A DNA stretch of 64,000 nucleotides from Chryseobacterium ginsenosidimutans. Its GTDB lineage: Bacteria; Bacteroidota; Bacteroidia; Flavobacteriales; Weeksellaceae. The notes below the pieces were generated by a model. That model saw only the letters and a program-made list of their open reading frames with translations. It searched no databases and was not told the DNA's origin. Position numbers and translations under genes: made by a program. How positions within the stretch are numbered: position 1 is the stretch's first letter; each line of letters starts with the position of its first letter. The stretch spans positions 558,001-622,000 of the forward strand of contig NZ_JANUCO010000001.1 of the NCBI RefSeq assembly GCF_024807225.1, read 5' to 3'. Below are positions 9,317-17,770 of this stretch, piece after piece.

Positions 9317-9510
9317 TTTTTATTTTTGAAATCTTCTTCAGATTTTGAAATTCTGTCATTCATTTCTTCAATAGAAAATGGCTCAAATTTATTTTCAACG
9401 TCAATATTTTTGGTATTCTTCAGGAGTTTTTCAAACTGAGCGATGGCTTCCTCACTCTGAAGTTTGAGGAAAGCTTGTATGAACTCTAATTTTCTAGTTT
9501 GAATATCCAT
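9280..9510 (-). CDS. Small antitoxin-like protein (orphan)
   Basis: A 76-residue, charged helical protein (MDIQTRKLEFIQAFLKLQ at the start; EEMNDRISKSEEDFKNKKFK in the second half). This is the layout of Bacteroidota antitoxins that precede RelE/ParE toxins: an N-terminal dimerising helix and a flexible toxin-binding tail. The toxin that should follow is only a fragment (9197-9316). I infer an antitoxin left behind after loss of its toxin; DNA-binding or toxin neutralisation is not shown by the sequence. Confidence 0.55.
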   Translation of the reverse strand: MDIQTRKLEFIQAFLKLQSEEAIAQFEKLLKNTKNIDVENKFEPFSIEEMNDRISKSEEDFKNKKFKTTSELLSKY

Positions 9511-9558
9511 TTTTAGAAATATTTGATAATCAAATGTATAAAAAATATTTTAAAATTA

Positions 9559-9595
9559 AAAATCCCCTTCAATTGCTGAAAGGGATTTTGTTTTT
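9559..9595 (-). terminator. Hairpin upstream of the antitoxin gene, bidirectional terminator
   Basis: AAATCCC and GGGATTT arms with an inner TCA/TGA pairing enclose an ATTGC loop, and T-runs lie on the outside. It may terminate hemE transcription reading leftward. Confidence 0.55.
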
Positions 9596-9633
9596 TTATT
9601 TGAACTAAAATTTTACACAAAGTTTACGATAAG

Positions 9634-9714
9634 TTTGTCATTCCGTAGGAATCTCAACAACGTATTTTGTAAAATAATATTTAAATTCTAAGTCTAGATT
9701 CCAACGGAATGACA
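9634..9714. repeat. Palindromic intergenic repeat, copy 1
   Basis: Two ~20-base arms, TTTGTCATTCCGTAGGAATC at 9634-9653 and AGATTCCAACGGAATGACAA at 9695-9714, form an imperfect inverted repeat with a 41-base AT-rich centre. A diverged copy is at 63788-63869. It resembles the REP/MITE-like palindromes of flavobacterial genomes. Confidence 0.65.
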
Positions 9715-9725
9715 AGCATAATTAA

Positions 9726-9757
9726 TCTGTGTCAATCAGTGAAATCTGTGGGAAATT
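9726..9757. repeat. AATCTGTG short intergenic repeat, copy 1
   Basis: Three staggered AATCTGTG-like units (AATCTGTGTC, AATCAGTGA, AATCTGTGGGA). Related copies are at about 21095-21125, 30713-30745 and 31365-31393, all between genes. Confidence 0.5.
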
Positions 9758-9767
9758 AAATAAATAA

Positions 9768-10799
9768 TTAATTATTAGGTTTCCAATCCACCACCGCTCG
9801 GATAAACGCTTCCGCATTTTCCAAAGGAATATTAGGCAGAATTCCGTGTCCTAAATTCGCAATATATCTGTCTTTTCCAAAACGGTTAATCATTTCTGTA
9901 ACCATTTTTTTAATCGTTTCAGGAGTCGAATGTAATCTTGCAGGATCGAAGTTCCCTTGAAGCGTCATCGTGTGATTCGTCAATGTTCTTGCAAACTCAG
10001 GTTTAATTGTCCAGTCAACACCCAAAGCTGAAACCGGAGATTGAACCATGTCTTCCAATGCAAACCAACATCCTTTTCCGAAAACCACAACGTGCGTCAA
10101 CGGGCTTAAAGCTTCAACAATTTGATTGATATATTGCCAAGAGAACTCCTGATAATCAGCCGGAGAAAGCATTCCGCCCCAAGAATCGAAAACCTGAACG
10201 GCAGAAACGCCTTTTTCAACTTTTCTCTTCAAATAAGCAATCGTTGTATCTGTGATTTTTTGTAACAATTTGTGCGCCGCTTCTGGCTGAAGAAAGCAAA
10301 ATGATTTTGCCATATTAAAATCTTTGGATCCTTTTCCTTCTATACAATAACAGAAAATCGTCCAAGGCGAACCGGCAAAACCGATCAACGGAATCTCGTT
10401 GTCTAATTTGATTAAAGTGAGTTCGATAGCATCAAAAACGTACCCTAAAGTTTCATTCACATCCGGAACAACTACATTATCAACTTGTTCTGCAGTTCTG
10501 ATGGGTTCGTCTAGCCAAGGTCCAACAGATTCCTTCATTTTAAAATCAATTCCCATCGCTTGAGGAACTACCAAAATATCAGAAAACAAAATCGCTGCAT
10601 CCAAAGGATATCTTCTGATGGGCTGTACAGTGATTTCAGAAGCCAATTCCGGAGTCTGACATCTTGTAAAGAAATCATATTTGTCTCGTAACGCAATGAA
10701 TTCCGGCAAATATCTTCCGGCTTGTCTCATCATCCAAACTGGCGGTCTTTCTACGGTTTCTCCGCGAAGTGCTTTTAAATATAGGTCGTTCTTAATCAT
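9768..10799 (-). CDS. hemE: Uroporphyrinogen decarboxylase
   Basis: The 343-residue protein starts with the classic block RPPVWMMRQAGRYLPEF (residues ~18-34) that binds the substrate, followed by the catalytic Asp in AAILFSDILVVPQAMGI. GFAGSPWTIFCYCIEGKGSK and the C-terminal NLGHGILPNIPLENAEAFI are also diagnostic. It removes four carboxyl groups from uroporphyrinogen III to give coproporphyrinogen III in haem synthesis. It is the last gene of the leftward hem cluster, 38 bases after hemD. Confidence 0.97.
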   Translation of the reverse strand: MIKNDLYLKALRGETVERPPVWMMRQAGRYLPEFIALRDKYDFFTRCQTPELASEITVQPIRRYPLDAAILFSDILVVPQAMGIDFKMKESVGPWLDEPIRTAEQVDNVVVPDVNETLGYVFDAIELTLIKLDNEIPLIGFAGSPWTIFCYCIEGKGSKDFNMAKSFCFLQPEAAHKLLQKITDTTIAYLKRKVEKGVSAVQVFDSWGGMLSPADYQEFSWQYINQIVEALSPLTHVVVFGKGCWFALEDMVQSPVSALGVDWTIKPEFARTLTNHTMTLQGNFDPARLHSTPETIKKMVTEMINRFGKDRYIANLGHGILPNIPLENAEAFIRAVVDWKPNN

Positions 10800-10837
10800 A
10801 ATTTTTAGTTGATCGTTGTTGGTTTTTAGTCGATGGT

Positions 10838-11524
10838 TTAAGGATTATTATCCTTTAAAATATCTCTGATTACCGACAACAGGTTTGCTAAAGTACTTTT
10901 TTTACTTGTAAAAATTTCAGATTTTGTATGTTTTCTCATCTCATTAGAAGTCGTTTCACCGATCGAAAAAAGCATCATATCCTGAAAAGAATTTTGATTT
11001 GCAAAACTACGAACTCCACTCGGACTAAAAAAAACAGCGGCATGATATTTTTCAGTTATCACGGGATTGATTTCCGAAGTGTTGTAAACCGTAATTTTTT
11101 TATACTGAATATTTTGCAAAGGAAGGTCATTATCTAAAACACTTATCGCTAAATTTCCGCAAAAGTGTACGAATTTCTCGTGCTGACAATGATTTGTAAT
11201 GAATTTTGAAAGGGTTTCCGCGTTTTTCAATACTTTAAAAGTTCCGAAACCATGTTTTCTTACTTCGCGTTTTGTTTTTTCGCCGACGCAATAGATTTTG
11301 TTGTAATTCTTTGCGGTGAAATCTTCATTCGGCTTAAAACCATTTTTAAAAAAAGAAATCACTCCATTCACGCTTGTGAAAATCAATGAAGAATTTTTCA
11401 GGTCGAATGGCTTTGTCTTTATAGAATCTGTCTTAATTACCTCAACACAGTCAACCAAAATATCCTCTCCTAATTCTTTGGATATAATTGTTGGATCTAT
11501 GTTTTTGGTAAATAAAATCTTCAT
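10838..11524 (-). CDS. hemD: Uroporphyrinogen-III synthase
   Basis: A 228-residue protein of the low-conservation HemD family: N-terminal MKILFTKNID, then SLIFTSVNGVISFFK near residue 48, YCVGEKTKREVRKHGF near residue 84, and FFSPSGVRSFANQN near residue 167 (the typical FxSxxGVxxF turn). The enzyme closes and inverts the D ring of hydroxymethylbilane. Identity is strengthened by hemE downstream and hemC/hemA upstream. Its ATG overlaps the stop of the amidase gene by one base, so these are cotranscribed. Confidence 0.87.
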   Translation of the reverse strand: MKILFTKNIDPTIISKELGEDILVDCVEVIKTDSIKTKPFDLKNSSLIFTSVNGVISFFKNGFKPNEDFTAKNYNKIYCVGEKTKREVRKHGFGTFKVLKNAETLSKFITNHCQHEKFVHFCGNLAISVLDNDLPLQNIQYKKITVYNTSEINPVITEKYHAAVFFSPSGVRSFANQNSFQDMMLFSIGETTSNEMRKHTKSEIFTSKKSTLANLLSVIRDILKDNNP

Positions 11525-12180
11525 TAAGGTTTGTCTTTTAAATGTAAATCGGCGACTTGAAGCCTTACTTTATTCATGAAATCTTTTCCCGGATCTTCTT
11601 TTGCTGTGAAATAATTCGGGTCAGATTCTTTCCATAATTTAGAATTTCTAAAAACTCCATATTCCGAATGACCGATGAGATATTCTATTTTATATTTCTG
11701 GGTTAAATATCTTACCAATTGTGCATTGGCTGCAATTTGTTTTTCCGTAAGCGGTTCTTTTTGGCTCCCGATATTTTCAATTCCGATGGCGCAATAATTC
11801 AATCCGATCGTGTGTCTTGCGAATGTATTGGGTTCCATCAGCTGATAAATCGTTCCGTCTCTGTCTATGATAAACTGTGAAGAAACATTTAATGTACTTT
11901 GCTTTTTTAACGTGTTTCTAGCGCTTTCAAGATTGGTTTTATTAAAATATTTAAAATTGCTTTCCACAGTTCCGCCCGCCGTGTAATGAAGAACGATCAT
12001 TTTAGGAACAATCGTCGGCGTTTTTTGCACCAACCCGTGATGTTCTTTTAAATATTCTAAACTTAAACGAATTCTTTCCGCAGAATAACTGATAGGCTTG
12101 ATAATTATTTTAGGTTCGTTTTTCTGTGCTGTCACAAAACCTACTATCAATACAAGCAAAAAGCAAATAATATTCTTCAT
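11524..12180 (-). CDS. Secreted N-acetylmuramoyl-L-alanine amidase
   Basis: The 218-residue protein has a signal peptide (MKNIICFLLVLIVGFVTAQ) and an amidase_2 (PGRP-like) domain. The first zinc His lies in MIVLHYTAGGTVES (residue ~80), a second in FARHTIGLNYCAIGIENIG, and the third region LIGHSEYGVFRNSKLWKESD near residue 180 ends the fold. It should cleave the amide bond between the sugar and peptide of murein in the periplasm. It sits between hemD and a DUF1287 gene inside the haem cluster, an odd place for cell-wall enzymes. Confidence 0.88.
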   Translation of the reverse strand: MKNIICFLLVLIVGFVTAQKNEPKIIIKPISYSAERIRLSLEYLKEHHGLVQKTPTIVPKMIVLHYTAGGTVESNFKYFNKTNLESARNTLKKQSTLNVSSQFIIDRDGTIYQLMEPNTFARHTIGLNYCAIGIENIGSQKEPLTEKQIAANAQLVRYLTQKYKIEYLIGHSEYGVFRNSKLWKESDPNYFTAKEDPGKDFMNKVRLQVADLHLKDKP

Positions 12181-12185
12181 ACGCC

Positions 12186-12767
12186 TTATTTCTGATACTG
12201 ATAATGTCCTGTGATGGTAAATTTAAACAAACAATCTTCGAGAACCTGTCCTCCTCCGATATTATGTACAATTAAATATCTTTTTCCGTCGGCAGATTTT
12301 TTGTTGACAACAATTCCGATGTGCGTCAGATTTCCTGGCAGAAGCCACGTCACAATATCTCCGGGAAGATAAAGTTCCGGCTTGGTTTCGATAGATTTTG
12401 ATTTTCCGAATCTGGCGAAGAAAACTCTGAGGTTCGGAACTCTGCGATGATCGATATTTGTATCAGGTTTTTTCAAACTCCAAGTTTTAGGATATTTTGA
12501 AAAATTTTTAGCCATATCTTCATGCACTTCTTTTTGAAGATCGATTCCCAATTTTCTGTAGGCTCTAATCACGACATCGGTACAAACTCCTTTGTCCGCA
12601 GGAACATCTCCGTTCGGATATTTTAAGGTGAAATAAGCGGGATCGTAAGTTACCTTGTCCTTTGTTAAACTTAAAGCCGCATCAGATAATTTTTGGGCAA
12701 ACTGATTTTGTGCTTTTGAAGTAAAAACACAAAGTATAATGAGAAGGATGGATAGATACTTTTTCAT
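12186..12767 (-). CDS. DUF1287 family secreted protein
   Basis: About 193 residues, counted from the ATG that begins MKKYLSILLIILCVFTSKAQ, a clean signal peptide; a start seven codons upstream is open but would spoil it. The mature protein shows YDPAYFTLKYPNGDVPADKG, CTDVVIRAYRKLGIDLQKEV and, near the end, LPGDIVTWLLPGNLTHIGIV. The CTDV...HIGIV arrangement is that of NlpC/P60-like cysteine peptidase folds, to which DUF1287 appears related. A periplasmic murein peptidase is possible. It lies between hemC and the amidase gene. Confidence 0.78.
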   Translation of the reverse strand: MKKYLSILLIILCVFTSKAQNQFAQKLSDAALSLTKDKVTYDPAYFTLKYPNGDVPADKGVCTDVVIRAYRKLGIDLQKEVHEDMAKNFSKYPKTWSLKKPDTNIDHRRVPNLRVFFARFGKSKSIETKPELYLPGDIVTWLLPGNLTHIGIVVNKKSADGKRYLIVHNIGGGQVLEDCLFKFTITGHYQYQK

Positions 12768-12789
12768 TGCCCGGAAATTCAGAATCAAA

Positions 12790-13698
12790 TTACATCTGAT
12801 TTTTAATTTCTGCCATCAATTCTTTTCCGCCATTTTCAAGGACAGCTTTTGCAAACTTCTTCCCAAAATTTTCTTCTTCATTATAGACAAAACTTTCATC
12901 AGTAGAGATGCAGTTTTTGCCATCTAATGAACAAAGACCTGCTCTGAAACGAACTTGATCTTCAAAAATCTCAGCAAAGGCTCCAATGGGTGCAGTACAA
13001 CCGCCTTCCAGCGTATTCAGGAAGCTTCTTTCCATTTCTACACAGATTTGGGTCTGTTTGTGATTGATTAAACTAAGAATTTCGTTGATTTCTTTTTTGT
13101 CAGAATGTCCCGCCACGGCAATTACACCTTGCGACGGAGCTGGAATTAAAAACGGAAGCATTTCATAATCAATATCCATTTTCATTCTTTTGATTCCGGC
13201 TAAAGATAAAATAGTAGCGTCAAAATCTCCGTCTTCCAGTTTTTGAAGACGAGTCTGAATATTTCCGCGAATATCAGAAAATTCTGCATTCGGATAATTT
13301 TTTAACCAAAATGCTCTTCTTCTTAAACTGCTTGTTGCCAATTTCAGTTCGTGGAATTCTTTATCTTTTGAAGATTCTTTTCGGATTAAAACGTCCTGAG
13401 GAAAATCTCTCTCCAGATAAGCAATGATCTCCAGGTTTTCCGGAAGATTGGTCGGTACATCTTTTAAAGAATGCACTGCAATATCGATCTCGTCATTTAA
13501 TAAGGCGACATCAAGATCTTTGGTGAAAACTCCCGTGATTCCTAAAGCATAAAGCGGCTGAGTAAGATTTTTATCGCCTGAAGATACGATAGGAACGATT
13601 TCCGTTAAATAATTGCTGTTTTGAAGATGTCTCTCCACTTCTCTCGCCTGCCAAAGTGCAAGGGCGGAATTTCTGGTTCCGATTCTAATGCTTTTCAT
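12790..13698 (-). CDS. hemC: Porphobilinogen deaminase (hydroxymethylbilane synthase)
   Basis: About 302 residues from the ATG of MKSIRIGTRNSALALWQARE; an ATG eight codons upstream is also open but lies deeper in hemA and is less likely. Diagnostic blocks are AVHSLKDVPTNLPENL, ATSSLRRRAFWLKNYP, DIRGNIQTRLQKL and the cofactor-binding Cys in LEGGCTAPIGAFAE. It polymerises four porphobilinogens into hydroxymethylbilane. The start overlaps the end of hemA by 14 bases, showing translational coupling. Confidence 0.96.
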   Translation of the reverse strand: MKSIRIGTRNSALALWQAREVERHLQNSNYLTEIVPIVSSGDKNLTQPLYALGITGVFTKDLDVALLNDEIDIAVHSLKDVPTNLPENLEIIAYLERDFPQDVLIRKESSKDKEFHELKLATSSLRRRAFWLKNYPNAEFSDIRGNIQTRLQKLEDGDFDATILSLAGIKRMKMDIDYEMLPFLIPAPSQGVIAVAGHSDKKEINEILSLINHKQTQICVEMERSFLNTLEGGCTAPIGAFAEIFEDQVRFRAGLCSLDGKNCISTDESFVYNEEENFGKKFAKAVLENGGKELMAEIKNQM

Positions 13699-14959
13699 TG
13701 AATTCGTTGTTTGGTTGTTCAACTAATATTTCGTGCATTAATTTACTAATTTCTTCGGCTTTTAACGGATTATCGATGATATATTTTGCAAAACGGTTGG
13801 TGATTTTCTGAATCATTTTATCGGAAAGTTCCATGTCCGTGATGTTTATGTATTTATTTTTTCTGTAAAAATTGTGCATTTCGTTGCGTTCCATATTCTT
13901 TAAAACCGCTTTGAAATGATGGATGTTTGGAGCCAGTTTTCTCTTTTTTTCCCATTCAAGGAACTCTTTGGCCATTTCCTTGATGATTTTTTCAGCTTTC
14001 GGAATTTCCTTTTCTCTCTGCTGAATGGTCTCCTGAATCTGTTTAGACAGTTCATCAACATCGATGAGGGTTACGTTTTCGTTTTCCGTAACATCTTTTT
14101 CAACATTATGCGGAATCGAAAGGTCGATCACCAACGTTTCTTTTCCGTTCGGGAAATGCGATTTGTTAACGATCGGGTGTTTTGCTCCGGTTGCCACGAT
14201 TAAAATATCGGTATTGCTTAATTCCTTATCAAAATCAGCATAATCGATGTGGGGAATATTATATTTTTCAGAAATTTTTGCTGCTGTTTCCTGCGTTCGG
14301 TTGGCAATTTTAATTTTTGGTTGAAAAACATGTTTTACCAGATTTTCAACGGTATTTTGACCAATTTCGCCAACTCCCAACAAAAGAATGTTTTTTTCGG
14401 CAATTCTTTTTTGATTATTTAAAATATAATGAACAGCGGCATAAGAAACGGAAGCTGCTCCGTTGGAAATTCCTGTCTCATTTTTAATCCTTTTTGAAAT
14501 CTGAATCGCAGAGTTTATCGCTCTTTCCAGATAAGGATTAGAATTTTGTCTTTCTTTTTTGAATCTTGCGTATGCTTTTTTGATCTGCCCGATAATTTCA
14601 AAATCACCAATAATCTGACTTTCCAATCCTGCCGCTACTCTGAACAAATGGATCAAAGCTTCTTCCTTTGTCAGGATATTTGCAAACTGAAGAAAATCCA
14701 TCAAATTCACTCCGATGGTTTTGCAATATTCTTCGGCAACCAGAAGGTAATTGGGGGAGGTGGTGTAGATTTCGGTTCTGTTACAGGTAGAAACCACAAA
14801 TGCGTCTCCTAAATCTTCATCATGAATTCGGGTGACAAAATTTTTGATATTTTCATCAAAGAAGGCAAATTTACCCCTCGTCTCTACGTCAGCTTTTTCA
14901 AAGCTTATAGAAAGTACGGAAAAATTAGACGTTTGATGTATGTTGGAATACTGTAACAT
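13685..14959 (-). CDS. hemA: Glutamyl-tRNA reductase
   Basis: A full-length (424 residues) GluTR. The catalytic Cys is in VVSTCNRTEIY (residue ~60), the substrate loop in FRVAAGLESQIIGDFEIIGQ, and the NADP-binding Rossmann segment ILLLGVGEIGQNT near residue 193. The C-terminal dimerisation region is helical. It reduces glutamyl-tRNA to glutamate-1-semialdehyde and commits glutamate to haem. It is the first gene of the leftward hem cluster and is divergent from mreB across about 400 bases. Confidence 0.96.
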   Translation of the reverse strand: MLQYSNIHQTSNFSVLSISFEKADVETRGKFAFFDENIKNFVTRIHDEDLGDAFVVSTCNRTEIYTTSPNYLLVAEEYCKTIGVNLMDFLQFANILTKEEALIHLFRVAAGLESQIIGDFEIIGQIKKAYARFKKERQNSNPYLERAINSAIQISKRIKNETGISNGAASVSYAAVHYILNNQKRIAEKNILLLGVGEIGQNTVENLVKHVFQPKIKIANRTQETAAKISEKYNIPHIDYADFDKELSNTDILIVATGAKHPIVNKSHFPNGKETLVIDLSIPHNVEKDVTENENVTLIDVDELSKQIQETIQQREKEIPKAEKIIKEMAKEFLEWEKKRKLAPNIHHFKAVLKNMERNEMHNFYRKNKYINITDMELSDKMIQKITNRFAKYIIDNPLKAEEISKLMHEILVEQPNNEFNEKH

Positions 14960-15324
14960 AAGCGGGGCAAATTTACGTTTTTTTTAGTGAACCGTTTTTT
15001 GAAAATGTATATGATAATTATCGTAAAAAACTATTTTGGGATGGTTCTAAATAAGATTTATAGGATTGCAGAAAGTGAAATTTTGATTTTTATGTTAACG
15101 TTTTTAAGACTTATGGGTGATTTAAATTTCAAAGTTTTACATTTTTTTCAAACGATAAAACTTTGATGCTCTGTTTCATGGCTTTAAACCTGTAATAATC
15201 TTAAATCTGGTTGAAATTAAGGTCTGTAAATACTTCATGTGAAACTTAATAAGCGATTATAAAATTTAATAAAATTTTAACCAAATTATATGCTCGCGGA
15301 ATTTCTTTAGTAGTCTTAAATTTA
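14960..15324. other. AT-rich divergent intergenic region hemA/mreB
   Basis: About 400 bases with no gene. Poly-A/T tracts lie near 14980 and several short T runs near 15140. It must hold the hemA promoter on one strand and the mreB promoter on the other; only the mreB -7 box is clear. No riboswitch-like or tRNA-like structure was seen by eye. Confidence 0.5.
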
Positions 15325-15332
15325 TATCTTTG
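15325..15332 (+). promoter_or_regulatory. mreB promoter -7 box
   Basis: TATCTTTG matches TAnnTTTG and lies 31 bases before the mreB ATG. A weak TTTA/TTTC around 15302-15309 may serve as -33. Confidence 0.55.
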
Positions 15333-15363
15333 TAACTCTTTAAAAAATCAGAAGTAAAAAAGT

Positions 15364-16389
15364 ATGAGTTTATTCGATATGTTTACGCAAGAGATTGCGA
15401 TAGACCTTGGTACTGCCAACACGCTTATCATCCATAATAATAAAATTGTTATAGATCAGCCGTCAATTGTTGCGATTGAACGTTCTACGGGTAGACCGAT
15501 TGCTGTAGGTGAGCAGGCAAAACATATGCAGGGTAAAACTCACGAGGATATTAAAACGATTCGACCGTTGAAAGATGGGGTAATTGCAGATTTCCATGCT
15601 TCTGAGCACATGATTAAAGAATTTATCAAATTAATTCCTGGAATTAAAGGTAAATTCATTCAGCCTGCTTTGAGAATTGTGATCTGTATTCCTTCCGGAA
15701 TTACAGAGGTTGAAAAAAGAGCGGTAAGAGATTCTGCTCAAAAAGTAAACGCTAAAGAAGTTCGTTTGATTTACGAACCAATGGCTGCTGCAATCGGAGT
15801 TGGAATTGATGTACAGAAACCTGAAGGTAACATGATCATCGATATAGGTGGTGGTACTACCGAAATTGCTGTGGTTGCTTTGGGAGGTATTGTTTGCGAC
15901 AAATCTGTGAAAATTGCAGGTGACGTATTTACAAACGATATTGCTTATTTCTTAAGAACTCACCATAATTTATATATTGGAGAAAGAACTGCCGAGAGAA
16001 TTAAAATCGAAGTAGGTTCTGCAGTTGAAGATCTTGACGTTGACATTGAAGACATCCCTGTACAAGGTAGAGACCTTATCACGGGTAAGCCAAAAGAAAT
16101 CATGGTTGGATACAAAGAGATCGCACGTGCATTAGACAAATCTATCATCAGAATTGAAGATGCCGTAATGGAAACTCTTTCTCTTACACCTCCGGAATTG
16201 GCTGCTGATATTTATAAAACAGGTATTTATCTTGCTGGTGGTGGTGCATTATTGAGAGGTCTTGCAGACAGATTACACAAAAAAACCGGTCTTCCTGTAT
16301 TTGTTGCAGAAGATCCGTTGAGAGCTGTAGTTCGAGGGACAGGTATTGCGCTTAAGAATATGGATAAATTCAATTTCTTAATTAAATAA
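15364..16389 (+). CDS. mreB: Rod shape-determining protein MreB
   Basis: The 341-residue actin homologue has the phosphate-1 motif AIDLGTANTLI (residues ~12-22), the phosphate-2 motif MIIDIGGGTTEIAVV near residue 157, and the adenosine motif IYLAGGGALLRGL near residue 287. It forms membrane-bound filaments that guide lateral wall synthesis. It heads the rightward operon mreB-mreC-mreD-mrdA-rodA, in which the later genes overlap or nearly touch. Confidence 0.97.
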   Translation: MSLFDMFTQEIAIDLGTANTLIIHNNKIVIDQPSIVAIERSTGRPIAVGEQAKHMQGKTHEDIKTIRPLKDGVIADFHASEHMIKEFIKLIPGIKGKFIQPALRIVICIPSGITEVEKRAVRDSAQKVNAKEVRLIYEPMAAAIGVGIDVQKPEGNMIIDIGGGTTEIAVVALGGIVCDKSVKIAGDVFTNDIAYFLRTHHNLYIGERTAERIKIEVGSAVEDLDVDIEDIPVQGRDLITGKPKEIMVGYKEIARALDKSIIRIEDAVMETLSLTPPELAADIYKTGIYLAGGGALLRGLADRLHKKTGLPVFVAEDPLRAVVRGTGIALKNMDKFNFLIK

Positions 16390-16416
16390 TTTTAACTTTT
16401 TACGACACACATCTGA

Positions 16417-17271
16417 ATGGGATTTTTGCTGAGATTATTTTCGAAGAACGCACTTTTTGTCTTCTTTATATTCCTGCAAATTGTTGCTCTGGTTTTGATA
16501 TTCTCTAAGAATGCCATGCAGAAATCTTGGATCGCGGGTCAGTCGGCTACAGTGAATTCATGGGTTTCCGGGTATATTGATGAGGGAGTTTCGTACCTTA
16601 AGCTAAAGCAGATTAATGATGATCTTGTGACTCAAAACAAGGCGTTGATGATCGAGCTTTACGGTAAACAAGGGGCAGCGAATCCTAAATTCAGAAAAGT
16701 TCATGATACGTTGGGAGGCGGACAAATCTATACATTTGTAGATGGAGAGATCGTTTTCAACAGCATCAACAGAAGAAACAACTATTTCACCATAAACAGA
16801 GGGAGAAGAGATGGCGTATTTCCGCAGATGGGAGTTATGGCTCCGAAAGGTATTGCAGGAATCGTGATTAATTCTACCGATAGTTATGCATTGGTTCAGT
16901 CGGTTTTAAGTGTAAATACGATCAGAATTAATGCAGCTCTTAAAAACTCCGGATATTTCGGAACTTTAACTTGGGGTGGAGATAATTCTCGAGTAATGCA
17001 CTTAGCAGATATTCCTAAATATGTTGCTTTGAAAATCGGTGATACCGTTGTTACAGACGGAAAGTCAGCGATTTTTCCTAAAGGTGTTCAAATAGGTACA
17101 ATTGCGGGTTACTCCGTAGATAATAAAACAGGATTCTGGGATATTTCAGTAGAATTAAGTGAGAAAATGGGATCTTTGAACAAAGTTTTCGTTGTTAAAA
17201 ATCTTAAAAAAGCTGAAGTTCAAAAGATTCAAGATACAATGCAAGCTGTAATAAAAAAGGAAAATGATTAG
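16417..17271 (+). CDS. mreC: Rod shape-determining protein MreC
   Basis: 284 residues: a single N-terminal membrane helix (ALFVFFIFLQIVALVLIFS), a coiled segment near residues 60-90 (YLKLKQINDDLVTQNKALMI), and a beta-rich periplasmic domain with FTINRGRRDGVFPQMGVMAP and GIAGIVI, both typical for MreC. It links MreB and the PBP2-RodA synthase. Its last codons overlap mreD by 8 bases. Confidence 0.94.
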   Translation: MGFLLRLFSKNALFVFFIFLQIVALVLIFSKNAMQKSWIAGQSATVNSWVSGYIDEGVSYLKLKQINDDLVTQNKALMIELYGKQGAANPKFRKVHDTLGGGQIYTFVDGEIVFNSINRRNNYFTINRGRRDGVFPQMGVMAPKGIAGIVINSTDSYALVQSVLSVNTIRINAALKNSGYFGTLTWGGDNSRVMHLADIPKYVALKIGDTVVTDGKSAIFPKGVQIGTIAGYSVDNKTGFWDISVELSEKMGSLNKVFVVKNLKKAEVQKIQDTMQAVIKKEND

Positions 17272-17770
17272 CAGGACTTTATTTACGGACATATTAATCA
17301 TGATTTTCTTGGTTGCATTACAAATTTTTGTATTGAACAGGATTACTATTTTCGGAAAGTACACTCCGGTCTTGTATCCTGTATATGTCATGTTTTATCC
17401 TTTTTTCAGAAATAAATTTCAGTTTTTAGCTTTAAGTTTTTTGATAGGCTTATCGGTTGACGCGTTCCTCTATTCATGGGGAATCAATGCTTTTGCAACA
17501 ACCCTTATTGCTTACTTCAGAACCTTAATTTTCAGGACTTCTACAGATACTTCTACAGACTTTTTCTCTTTTCAGTCCCTACAATGGGCGCAGTTTTTGC
17601 TGTTCTTATTCTCGAGTATCTTTTTACATCAGCTTTTAGTACAATATATAGAGTTCTTTAAGTTGAGTAGATTTTTTGAAATATTAGTTAATGTATCAGT
17701 AACTAGTGTAATTTCATTTATATTTATAGTTATTTACGCATTAATATTTAAAATCAAACAAAAAGTTTGA
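17264..17770 (+). CDS. mreD: Rod shape-determining protein MreD
   Basis: A 168-residue hydrophobic protein with about five to six membrane helices (for example LFTDILIMIFLVALQIFVLN at the N-terminus). Sequence is weakly conserved in this family; the call rests on topology, length and position between mreC and mrdA. It overlaps both neighbours, indicating strict cotranscription. Confidence 0.88.
   Translation: MISRTLFTDILIMIFLVALQIFVLNRITIFGKYTPVLYPVYVMFYPFFRNKFQFLALSFLIGLSVDAFLYSWGINAFATTLIAYFRTLIFRTSTDTSTDFFSFQSLQWAQFLLFLFSSIFLHQLLVQYIEFFKLSRFFEILVNVSVTSVISFIFIVIYALIFKIKQKV

Noticed and set aside
14546..14812. Rightward 88-codon frame antisense to hemA
   Set aside because: It is a shadow of a strongly conserved coding region without start context or family.
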